DNA from: Vicinamibacterales bacterium
GTDB taxonomy: Bacteria > Acidobacteriota > Vicinamibacteria > Vicinamibacterales > UBA2999
DNA length: 64,000 nucleotides
Assembly (NCBI GenBank): GCA_041659285.1
Contig: JBAZYO010000004.1
Span: 124,001-188,000, forward strand
Reading direction: 5' to 3'
In this document: positions 32,635 to 40,062 of the stretch, in pieces
How the letters are laid out: every line of letters begins with the position of its first letter
Position numbering within the stretch: the stretch's first letter is position 1
Translations under genes and position numbers: made by a program
The notes under the pieces: generated by a model
Told to the model about the DNA's origin: nothing
The model's input: only the letters and a program-made list of their open reading frames with translations
Databases searched by the model: none

Positions 32635-34553
32635 GCCTGCCTCCAGCCTGGCAGCAGGTCCAGCCAGCGCTCGAACGTCAGCAGAGTCCAGAGGCGATGA
32701 CCGTGGTTGGCCTTCCGCTCGAGGTGTTCGGTCACCAGTTTCTGCACGTACGCCTGATCGACGTAGGCGCGCAGTTTCGCCGACGGTGCCAGCACCGTGT
32801 CACGGAGGCGATCACGAAGCTCGCCGCGGAACCAGCCATCGAGCGGCACGCCGAAGCCTTTCTTGGCGCCCTGCTGCACCTGGGCCGGCACGAGGTCGGC
32901 AAACGCCTCGCGCAGGATGGCCTTGGTGGTGTGGCCGTCGAGCTTGTAGTGGTCCGGCAGGCCGGCCACGTACTCCATCAGGTCGCGGTCGAGGAACGGC
33001 GCCCGCGCCTCGAGCGAGTTGGCCATCGACATGCGGTCGGCCTTCACCAGGAGATCGTCATGGAGATAGCTGTGAAAGTTCGCGGCCAGCAACTGGTTGA
33101 GGGGCGAGGCACCGTCGGCGCCGGCCAGATCGCGAATGTGATGGCAGCAGTCAACCGGCGGTTCGCCCGCCCTGGCGCCGCCGATTCCCAGCAGTTGTCC
33201 GAGGTCGTCGTGGAATACGCCGGCCCACGCCACCAGCCGCTCTTGCCGTGACAGGCCCGCGGCGCGCGCGAAGCGCCGGCCGCGCGCAATCCAGTGCCGC
33301 TCGTTGCGTGGTGTCGGCAACAGCGCCAGCGCGCCGGCGGCCGCATGGCCCAGCCAGCCGGGCACGCGATCGGCGGCCAGCGCGGCGCCGAAGCGGAGAT
33401 ACCCGGCGAACACCTCGTCGCCACCGTCACCGGTCAACGCAACCGTCACATGTTCGCGCGTCAGTTTCGACACCAGGTAAGTCGGGATCGCGGACGAGTC
33501 CGCAAACGGCCCGTCATGATGGTAGACGAGCGTGTCGAGGAGGTCGATCGCCGATGGCCGCACCTTGAACTCGGTATGGCGGGTGCCAAACTGCCCGGCG
33601 GTCGCGCGCGCCACCGCCGTCTCATCGAAATCCGCGTCGCCCTCGAAGCCGAGGCTGAACGTCCGCACCGGCTCCTTCATCAGCCGGCTCATCAGGCCGA
33701 CGATGATCGTGGAGTCGATGCCGCCGCTGAGAAACGCGCCCAGCGGCACATCGGCGACGAGCCGGCGCTCGACCGCGGCGGTGACCAGCTCGCGCACGCG
33801 GCCGGCCGCCTCGGCGCGCGATGTCGGCGACTGCGATGTAGCGCCCGGCTTTAGCCGGACCTCAGGGAAGGTTAGCTGCCAATATCGCCTGGCCGACTGC
33901 CGCCCCTGCCGATCGAACGTCACCACCGTGCCCGGCTCCACATGCCGGACACCGCGGTAGACCGTCTGCGGATGCGGCACGTAGCCGTAGAGGAAGTAGT
34001 AGGGAATCGCGTCAGCGTCGATCTCGATGTCGAGATCAGGATGCGCGAGCAGCGCCTTCGGTTCCGACGCGAACACCACCCGGTCGGCCGAGGTGTGGAT
34101 GTAGAGCGGCTTCTTGCCGGCGCGGTCCCGCGCCAGCACGAGCCGCCCCTGTCGCGAGTCCCACAGCGCCAGCGCGAACATGCCATCGAGCCGATCGATG
34201 GCGCGGTCGCCCAGTTCCTCGTACAAGTGCACGATGACTTCGGAGTCTGAGCTGGACCGGAACGTGTGGCCATTGGCGACCAGGTCCTTCCGCAGATCCT
34301 GGAAGTTGTAAATCTCGCCGTTGAACACCAGTTGGACGCTGCCGTCCTCGTTGCCAATCGGCTGGTTCGCCGCCGCCCGCAGATCGATGATGCTCAGCCG
34401 CCGGAAGCCGAGGCCCGTCGCGCCATCATCGGAGCGATAGGTGGCGCCGTGATCCGGACCACGGTGGCGTAACGTGTCGGTCATGGCCGACAGGGCGCGG
34501 TCGGCCACCGCGCGGCCGGCCGCAAAACTCATTTCTCCACAAATGCCGCACAT
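32631..34553 (-). CDS. asnB: Asparagine synthase-like glutamine amidotransferase
   Basis: A 640-aa class II amidotransferase. Cys2 (MCGICG) is the glutaminase nucleophile, RHRGPD and NGEIYNF build the glutamine pocket, and FLSGGIDST is the ATP-PPi loop of the synthetase half. AsnB homologues in polysaccharide clusters amidate uronic acids rather than make asparagine; with the WbpA-like uronic acid pathway this is a reasonable guess. About residue 232 an in-frame VRLKPGATSQSP stretch is encoded by a palindromic repeat at 33841-33858. The ATG start is clear. Coupled to the WecA-like gene by a 4-nt overlap and follows the SGNH gene by 7 nt. Confidence 0.92.
   Translation of the reverse strand: MCGICGEMSFAAGRAVADRALSAMTDTLRHRGPDHGATYRSDDGATGLGFRRLSIIDLRAAANQPIGNEDGSVQLVFNGEIYNFQDLRKDLVANGHTFRSSSDSEVIVHLYEELGDRAIDRLDGMFALALWDSRQGRLVLARDRAGKKPLYIHTSADRVVFASEPKALLAHPDLDIEIDADAIPYYFLYGYVPHPQTVYRGVRHVEPGTVVTFDRQGRQSARRYWQLTFPEVRLKPGATSQSPTSRAEAAGRVRELVTAAVERRLVADVPLGAFLSGGIDSTIIVGLMSRLMKEPVRTFSLGFEGDADFDETAVARATAGQFGTRHTEFKVRPSAIDLLDTLVYHHDGPFADSSAIPTYLVSKLTREHVTVALTGDGGDEVFAGYLRFGAALAADRVPGWLGHAAAGALALLPTPRNERHWIARGRRFARAAGLSRQERLVAWAGVFHDDLGQLLGIGGARAGEPPVDCCHHIRDLAGADGASPLNQLLAANFHSYLHDDLLVKADRMSMANSLEARAPFLDRDLMEYVAGLPDHYKLDGHTTKAILREAFADLVPAQVQQGAKKGFGVPLDGWFRGELRDRLRDTVLAPSAKLRAYVDQAYVQKLVTEHLERKANHGHRLWTLLTFERWLDLLPGWRQA
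33841..33858. repeat. REP-like palindrome inserted in frame in the asnB gene
   Basis: GCCCGGCTTTAGCCGGAC, one base different from the intergenic copy at 3997-4014, preceded by TGTA. It encodes LKPG of the linker between the glutaminase and synthetase halves, in a loop where length variation is tolerated. Confidence 0.75.
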
Positions 34554-34560
34554 ATGCTGG

Positions 34561-35745
34561 TCAGTGAGCCGGGGGCAGTAACGAACTGGTGCGCAGGAAG
34601 TCGAACAAGGCGTCGGCCTTCACGCGATTCGCGTTGCCGAACGAGTGGTTGTTCGCGCCCGGCATCTGCGATGGCCGGTAGCGGAGAAAGGCCCGGGTGC
34701 TGCTGGCCACCGGCGTGCCGTCGCCGAGAATCTCCCTCAGTGCGTCGTCGTCGTCGAGCGACCCGCCGTTGTGGAAGCGGTCCTCGCGCGCACAGATATC
34801 GGGCGCCATGTTGATGAAGAACATCACACGGTAGGCTCCCTCCCGGTTCAGCCGTTGGAGGCCCCGGACGGCGGCGATCCAGGCGAGCGTCTCCGGGGAC
34901 TGTTTGCGGACCGCCGCGGCGAGCCGGTCGCCCCCGCCATCGCGGGGGCCCAGCACCGGGCACGTGAAATCGCGCACCTGCTGATCGTCGAAGGTATCGA
35001 CGGCACTCAGTTTCTGATCGTCGTCCGCGGAGAGGTCCTCCATGCGGCCGAGCAGCGCCTCTTCGCCGGACAGGTTCTCGATACGTCTGCGGTCGTCCTC
35101 GTCCGTCATGAGCCGCCAGCGAACAGTCAGGAAGGTTCGTTTGTAGAACTCGTACGAGTACAAATGCTGCTGCATCAGCCGCTGCACACCGCGGGTCGCG
35201 CGGCGGGACAGCGAGGGCGCGGCCGGCAGCGTGTTGTCGGTCAGGTCGTTGGCAAAGAACCCGACGATGGCCAAGTCCGGATCGTAGCGGCTACCCACCT
35301 CGGTGAGATAGGCCAGTTCCTGCGAGGTGTTGTATCCGGGCACCCCGAGGTTCCAGACCTCCCATTTCACGTCGGGCCGCCACTGCTGCAATCGCCGCTC
35401 GAGCAGGAACGGGTAGGTGGTCTCGTCCAGCGTGCCGTGTCCGAAGGTCACCGAGTCACCCAGGACGAGCATGCGAAAGGTGCCGGGCGATTTCTCGAGG
35501 CTGTACTCGCGGCTGTCGCGGAAGCCAAGGGAGTTGATATGAACCGGAACGCCGGCAAAGAACCCGCGATACCCGGGCGCGAGGCGATTGCCGCGCACGG
35601 GGTCGGCCAGAAAGAAGCCTGGCGTCCCGCGCTTCTCGTCCCACTGCAGGCGCACCCACGCTTCAACGAGCATCACCGAGACCAGGCCGGCGATGGCAAC
35701 GGCGGGCAGCGAGAGGGCCAGGAGCTTACGGCCGGCCTTCGACAT
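34561..35745 (-). CDS. SGNH/GDSL-type hydrolase-like membrane-anchored protein
   Basis: A 394-aa protein from ATG 35745 (GTG 35757 is an alternative that would overlap the previous gene). One N-terminal helix (about residues 8-30) precedes an SGNH domain: LGDSVTFGHG near residue 100 holds the nucleophile, and VPGYNTSQE and FFANDLTDN supply blocks II and III. The C-terminal catalytic motif is not the usual DxxH but GANNHSFGN, so the Asp may be an Asn and activity is uncertain. It lies 2 nt after the stop of the GT-DUF218 gene and 7 nt before asnB. Probably an O-acyl-handling or accessory protein of the glycan. Confidence 0.72.
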   Translation of the reverse strand: MSKAGRKLLALSLPAVAIAGLVSVMLVEAWVRLQWDEKRGTPGFFLADPVRGNRLAPGYRGFFAGVPVHINSLGFRDSREYSLEKSPGTFRMLVLGDSVTFGHGTLDETTYPFLLERRLQQWRPDVKWEVWNLGVPGYNTSQELAYLTEVGSRYDPDLAIVGFFANDLTDNTLPAAPSLSRRATRGVQRLMQQHLYSYEFYKRTFLTVRWRLMTDEDDRRRIENLSGEEALLGRMEDLSADDDQKLSAVDTFDDQQVRDFTCPVLGPRDGGGDRLAAAVRKQSPETLAWIAAVRGLQRLNREGAYRVMFFINMAPDICAREDRFHNGGSLDDDDALREILGDGTPVASSTRAFLRYRPSQMPGANNHSFGNANRVKADALFDFLRTSSLLPPAH

Positions 35746-35747
35746 GC

Positions 35748-37589
35748 CTAGACCCACCCGCGCCACCAGTAGCTCGCGAGCGCGGCATATTCGTGGAGAA
35801 TGCCGCGGATCTGCTCGAGAGAGGCGCCCCGCTCGTGGGTGTAGAACTGGCTCTGCGGCACTGGCGTCGGGACGACCGCGACGTCAGGGGCCAGCTTGCT
35901 CCACGTCATGGTCGCGCGGCGCATGTGATACGGCGAGCTGACCAGGAGAATCCGGCTCCAGCCGTTGCGGTCGAGCATCTGCTTGGTCAGCCGGACGTTG
36001 TCGTAGGTGTTCTTCGCAGCTTCTTCGAGCAGGATGGCGTCGGCCGGCACACCATTATCGATGGCCACCGCTTTCATCACCTCGGCCTCGCGTAACGTGA
36101 ACACGTAGCCGGACGAGAAGATGAGCTTCGGCGCGTAGCCGGCGCGATAGAGTGCCACCGCCTGCGTGACGCGCTCCTGGAAGCCGCCGCCGGCCTTGCC
36201 CGACTCGCCAACGCCGCCGGCGAACACAACGATCGCTTCGGCCGGCTGTGGCGGCGCGGTGACCAGCAGCGGACTCGCGACCCACCACAGCGCCGGGGTC
36301 TGGAACAGCAGCAGGTAGATGGCGACGGCGGCAATCAGGCCTTCAGCCGTGCGGCGCCGCGCCCCGGCGTACAGCCGCCTGAGGCGGTCTTCCCAGCCAC
36401 GGGCGTCTTGGCTACGGGAGGCGATGACCTCGTCGATCAGGGCCGACATGTCTCGCAGCCGTCGTGCCCATCCGTTTCGTTCGGCCGCGGCCATGCGGCG
36501 ACGCCGCGCCTCGTCGCCAGCCGGCGTGGCCGCTCCGGAGACAGCCGCGGCAAACTCATCGGCCGTGCGCCCGACCGTCACCACGTTGTCGTGTTCACGA
36601 TTGAAGCGGTGCACTTCCGGCAGGTCAGTCGCGACGACCGGCTTCCCCATCGCGAGATACTCGTTCATCTTCGCGGGATAGACGTTGGCCGTGTAGTCGG
36701 CGATCCGGTACGGCACCAGCCCGACGTCGAAGCCTTGAATGTAAGCGGGCACCTCGGCGTGCGGGCGTTGACCGAGCAGGTGCACGTTGGGACACGCCTG
36801 CAGGCGCGACACGTCCACCTGCGCCGGGCCGATCAAGGCGAAGCTCGTATCCGGCAAGCGGGTCGCCGCGGCGACGATCAGGTCCTGATCGACCCACTGG
36901 TGGATGCCGCCGACGTAGCCGGCGATGGGCCGCGGCAACCGCGCCAGGTCGTCGGGCACCGCCACGCCAGAATCGCGGGCGGCGCCAAAGGCCTCCAGGC
37001 TGACGCCCGACGGGAACAGGTGCACATGTTCGCTGAACTTCGCCGCGCGCTCACGCAGCTTCTCCGACGTCACGAACACCAGCTCGGCGTCGCGAAAGAG
37101 CTGCTCCTCGCTGGTCACGATGCGGCGGGCGTCGGCGGAACTCGACGCGAACTCGTCGACGCAGTGATAGATCGTCGCGACCGGATCAATCCGCGCGATC
37201 ACCTCTCGTGCCAGCGGCGTCGGCAGGAAGGTCCAGACGATGGGGCGGGAGAAGCCGGTGGCGCGCATCCAGCGGGTGAGGCTGCGCATCATCACCTGGC
37301 GGTTGATCCAGCCGGCGAGGCGCGAGTACGGCAGCGGCAGCACCAGCGGCGAGTGCACGAACAGGTTAGGGCGCTCTTCGCGGAAGCCCTTGGTGCCGCG
37401 CCGCCAGTTCTTCAGGCGGGCGCGAATGCGGCCGATGTCGCTGACGCGAACCTGGCGGACGCCGGTGTTCTCGATGAACAGCACGCGGTGCCCCTCGGCG
37501 GCGAGGCGCGACATGATCTCCTGGTGGCCCTGCCAGATAAAGTCCCAGTCGATCGACGAGATGCAGAGGATGTCGTGCTGGCGGTTCAT
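35748..37589 (-). CDS. Glycosyltransferase fused to a DUF218 (YdcF/ElyC-like) domain
   Basis: A 613-aa two-domain protein. Residues 1 to about 390 are a GT-B enzyme: DILCISSIDWDFIWQGHQEI at the N-terminus, GYVGGIHQWVD around 230, and PAKMNEYLAMGKPVVATDLPE (GT4-type EX7E region). A linker and one helix follow at about 415-440. The C-terminal part is DUF218: AEAIVVFAGGVGESG, then YAPKLIFSSGY, EEAAKNTYDN and VSSPYHMRRA. DUF218 proteins are implicated in envelope polysaccharide metabolism and cell-wall integrity. Fusing it to a transferase suggests both act on one lipid-linked intermediate, although the GT part must face the cytoplasm and DUF218 normally the periplasm. ATG 37589. Confidence 0.85.
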   Translation of the reverse strand: MNRQHDILCISSIDWDFIWQGHQEIMSRLAAEGHRVLFIENTGVRQVRVSDIGRIRARLKNWRRGTKGFREERPNLFVHSPLVLPLPYSRLAGWINRQVMMRSLTRWMRATGFSRPIVWTFLPTPLAREVIARIDPVATIYHCVDEFASSSADARRIVTSEEQLFRDAELVFVTSEKLRERAAKFSEHVHLFPSGVSLEAFGAARDSGVAVPDDLARLPRPIAGYVGGIHQWVDQDLIVAAATRLPDTSFALIGPAQVDVSRLQACPNVHLLGQRPHAEVPAYIQGFDVGLVPYRIADYTANVYPAKMNEYLAMGKPVVATDLPEVHRFNREHDNVVTVGRTADEFAAAVSGAATPAGDEARRRRMAAAERNGWARRLRDMSALIDEVIASRSQDARGWEDRLRRLYAGARRRTAEGLIAAVAIYLLLFQTPALWWVASPLLVTAPPQPAEAIVVFAGGVGESGKAGGGFQERVTQAVALYRAGYAPKLIFSSGYVFTLREAEVMKAVAIDNGVPADAILLEEAAKNTYDNVRLTKQMLDRNGWSRILLVSSPYHMRRATMTWSKLAPDVAVVPTPVPQSQFYTHERGASLEQIRGILHEYAALASYWWRGWV

Positions 37590-37598
37590 GAAGTGTAG

Positions 37599-37618
37599 GG
37601 CGGTCCTTTAGGGCCGCC
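37599..37618. repeat. Palindrome containing the stop codon of the upstream glycosyltransferase
   Basis: GGCGGTCC, TTTA, GGGCCGCC: eight-base-pair stem with one G:T pair. On the minus strand the loop supplies the TAA stop of the gene ending at 37608. The same stop-in-palindrome arrangement occurs at 3958-3975. Confidence 0.55.
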
Positions 37619-38798
37619 GTCCAAGCACGTCGTTATAGGCTGCCATCCACTGCTCGGCGACACGCTCAATGGTATAGCGGTCTTCGACCGTGCGTCGCGC
37701 CTTAACTCCCATGCCGGCGGCTGCGGCCGGCCGCGACAGCAAGTCCGCCAGGCCGGCGGCAAAGGCGGCGACGTCACCAGGTGGCACGAGCAGGCCATTG
37801 ACGCCGGACTCGATCATCGTGTCGGTCGACCCCGGTAGCCGTGACGCCACCGCCGGCAGCCCGCACGCCATGGCTTCGAGCAGCACGATCGGCAGGCCTT
37901 CGCGCGCCGACGGCATAGCGAACACATCGGCGGCCCGGAAGTAGTCTTCGATGGCCGCTGTCGGCGGCACGAACAACACCTCGCCGCCAAAGCCCGACGC
38001 GTCAGCCGCCGCGCGCACCCGCTCGGCAAAGCGGTCGGCCAGTTCATACAACGTGGGATTGCTGGCGCCGACGAAGACCAGCGTGGAGGCGATGCCGGTT
38101 TCGCGCCGCATCCGCAGCCATGCGTCGAACAGCACATGGGGCTGCTTGTCCGGCGACATGACCCCGACAAAGAGCACGATCGGGCGATCCTCGGGGAGGT
38201 GCAGTCGTCGCCGCAACGCCTGGCGTTCGGCCGGTGACGCCGGTGCAAAGCGCACGGCATCCACGCCGTTGGGGATCTCGCGAATCCGGCCGGCCGGCAG
38301 GCCGGCCTCGAGGTAGCAGGCGGTCAGGCCCGGGCTGACGCTCAGGTAGGCATCCGCCCCCGAAAACGCCCACCATGCGAGCGCGCCGTGCGCACGGATG
38401 GTCTCGGGTTCGTCATGCCTGGCAGTCTGCAAGTGGATCAACATGGGCCGGCCGAAGAGCCGGGAGACGGCGGCCACAAGAATGTTCTTGGTCGAATACC
38501 CTTGGATATGGACCAGTTTCGCACGCGGCATGAGACGAAACAACTCCGCCAGGAGGCGCGCGCTGGCAGTCACAACCGACCAGCGGCTTGCGACGCTGAC
38601 GATGACTCGCGACACGGACACGCCGTCGACCACCTCACGGAAAGGGATCCCCTGAGTGGTGGCGGTCGTCAGCACCTTCAGGCGGGCACGTCCGTTCAGG
38701 ACATGCGCCACCGCCTGACACTGTAAGCCCCCGGCGCTGAACTCCGGATAATAGGCGCCCGTGACCCAGAGCACCGACGGCAGAACCGGTGTGCTCAT
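37608..38798 (-). CDS. GT4-family glycosyltransferase
   Basis: A 396-aa GT-B transferase. GAYYPEFSAGGLQCQAVAH near residue 14 is the GT4 N-terminal glycine loop; EIPNGVDAVRF marks the domain linker; VLFVGVMSPDKQPHVL and MPSAREGLPIVLLEAMACGLP carry the donor-binding EX7E motif. It would transfer a hexose from a nucleotide donor to the growing lipid-linked chain in the cytoplasm. ATG 38798 overlaps the stop of the upstream glycosyltransferase gene (ATGA). A longer open frame upstream to 39059 has no coding character. It is the third gene of the 31-39.9 kb minus operon. Confidence 0.92.
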   Translation of the reverse strand: MSTPVLPSVLWVTGAYYPEFSAGGLQCQAVAHVLNGRARLKVLTTATTQGIPFREVVDGVSVSRVIVSVASRWSVVTASARLLAELFRLMPRAKLVHIQGYSTKNILVAAVSRLFGRPMLIHLQTARHDEPETIRAHGALAWWAFSGADAYLSVSPGLTACYLEAGLPAGRIREIPNGVDAVRFAPASPAERQALRRRLHLPEDRPIVLFVGVMSPDKQPHVLFDAWLRMRRETGIASTLVFVGASNPTLYELADRFAERVRAAADASGFGGEVLFVPPTAAIEDYFRAADVFAMPSAREGLPIVLLEAMACGLPAVASRLPGSTDTMIESGVNGLLVPPGDVAAFAAGLADLLSRPAAAAGMGVKARRTVEDRYTIERVAEQWMAAYNDVLGRRP

Positions 38799-39913
38799 CG
38801 CGCGATCAGCCGCGATATCCGACCGCTGACGCGGGCCGCACTGAAGCAAGCGGTTGCCCATGCGTACCTCCACGCACGCGCGGAAGAACTTGGCTCTGGG
38901 TGCATCCGGAGCACGTCCGACAGAGTCTGAATGTTGGCCGCACCGCTGAAGTGCGTGGCACAGTACGCCGATAGACGCTCCCGAATTGAGGCTCGCAGAG
39001 TGGGGTCCGCCGCCAGCCTCGACAGCGCGGCGTACCAGCTGTCCCGGGTGTTTTCGCACAGCAGCGCCACACCCGCGTCGGCGACCTCCTCGTACGGAGG
39101 CTCGTTCGTGAAAATCGGGGCCGCCCCTATTACATCGGCGTTAATCAAGACATGCGGGTTCTTGAAAATGTTGTTGGCAGTGATCGCGCTCGGATGGACC
39201 AGGATGTCGACGCCGTATCGGGCGACCAACTGCAGCGCTGCCGTATAGGAGCCGTCATATTTCGGAAACACCATTTCGACGCCTTCAGCCGGTGGCAGCG
39301 CTTCCGGGTCGATGCCGGCGGCGATTATTCTGATCGGCCGGCTGCGCGCCAAATCGACGATAGCCGGATAGACATGGCGCACGAACGGCTCCCGCCGATG
39401 CTGGCCACCGAAGAAGGCGATGGTCAGCGGCCGGTCAGCGGTTTCGGAGGTCGCATTGAGCGACGGACCGGCCACCGGCGGATATAACCATAGCCGGTTG
39501 TGCAGTCGCTGCTCGCGAAAGTAGTCGACCAGGGACGGAGTCGCGAGCAGGACGCCGTCGAACCGCGTGAGCATGGAGCGGACCGCGTCGTTTGTGTAGC
39601 GTTCGTAGATCGATCCGTAGGTCTGCACCTCCTCGCGAATCAGCATGAAGTTGTCGTCCTGGAAGTAGTAGAGCGGCACTTTCAGCCACTCAGCACAGGC
39701 GATGAGGGGACCGAACTCGAACAGCCCGCGGATGATCACGACGGCGCTGGCGCCGCTGAGGGGGCCGATGGTGTCGTCCGCCGGATACTGCACGATGCGC
39801 ATCGGCACGCGGCCGGCCAAGTGCGTAAAAAACAGCGTGCACATCGGGTCGCGCTTCGCCAGCGATACCACCAGCACGTACGGGGCGTCCGCGGTTGGGG
39901 TAGCACCGGTCAT
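38795..39913 (-). CDS. Glycosyltransferase-like protein (GT-B)
   Basis: A 372-aa protein of the GT-B type, less typical than its neighbours. YVLVVSLAKRDP begins the N-terminal Rossmann domain, LYYFQDDNFML and LATPSLVDYFRE occur midway, IAFFGGQHRREPF opens the second domain, and NNIFKNPHVLINADVIGAAP replaces the usual EX7E loop. The catalytic pattern cannot be assigned, so it may be a divergent sugar transferase. ATG 39913 follows 149 nt of intergenic DNA, so this is the first gene of the minus operon that ends with the WecA-like gene. Confidence 0.72.
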   Translation of the reverse strand: MTGATPTADAPYVLVVSLAKRDPMCTLFFTHLAGRVPMRIVQYPADDTIGPLSGASAVVIIRGLFEFGPLIACAEWLKVPLYYFQDDNFMLIREEVQTYGSIYERYTNDAVRSMLTRFDGVLLATPSLVDYFREQRLHNRLWLYPPVAGPSLNATSETADRPLTIAFFGGQHRREPFVRHVYPAIVDLARSRPIRIIAAGIDPEALPPAEGVEMVFPKYDGSYTAALQLVARYGVDILVHPSAITANNIFKNPHVLINADVIGAAPIFTNEPPYEEVADAGVALLCENTRDSWYAALSRLAADPTLRASIRERLSAYCATHFSGAANIQTLSDVLRMHPEPSSSARAWRYAWATACFSAARVSGRISRLIAR

Positions 39914-40062
39914 CCGCGATCGGCCGCAAACGGGCTGGTTTGTCGATAGGCGGCATCGCGGCCAACGAACTTTGCGCCGGCCAGGCCGCGAGCCTTCAAC
40001 GTCGATAAGATCTTGTCAATCACAATGTGAGGCGCGGGAAACAGTAATGGTACACTGAGCGA
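39914..40062. promoter_or_regulatory. Divergent intergenic region, the largest in the window
   Basis: 149 nt separate the divergent genes starting at 39913 and 40063. On the plus strand TACACT (40051-40056) is six bases before ATG 40063, again the leaderless spacing; TTGTCA lies at 40013-40018 but too far upstream for a standard -35. No operator-like inverted repeat is obvious. The minus-strand promoter could not be placed. Confidence 0.45.

Noticed and set aside
38799..39059. Extension of the GT4 frame upstream of ATG 38798
   Set aside because: Overlaps the coding region of the upstream transferase; the GT4 N-terminus matches the shorter start.
40013..40018. TTGTCA as -35 box for the gene at 40063
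   Set aside because: It lies 32 bp from TACACT, far from the standard 16-18 bp.
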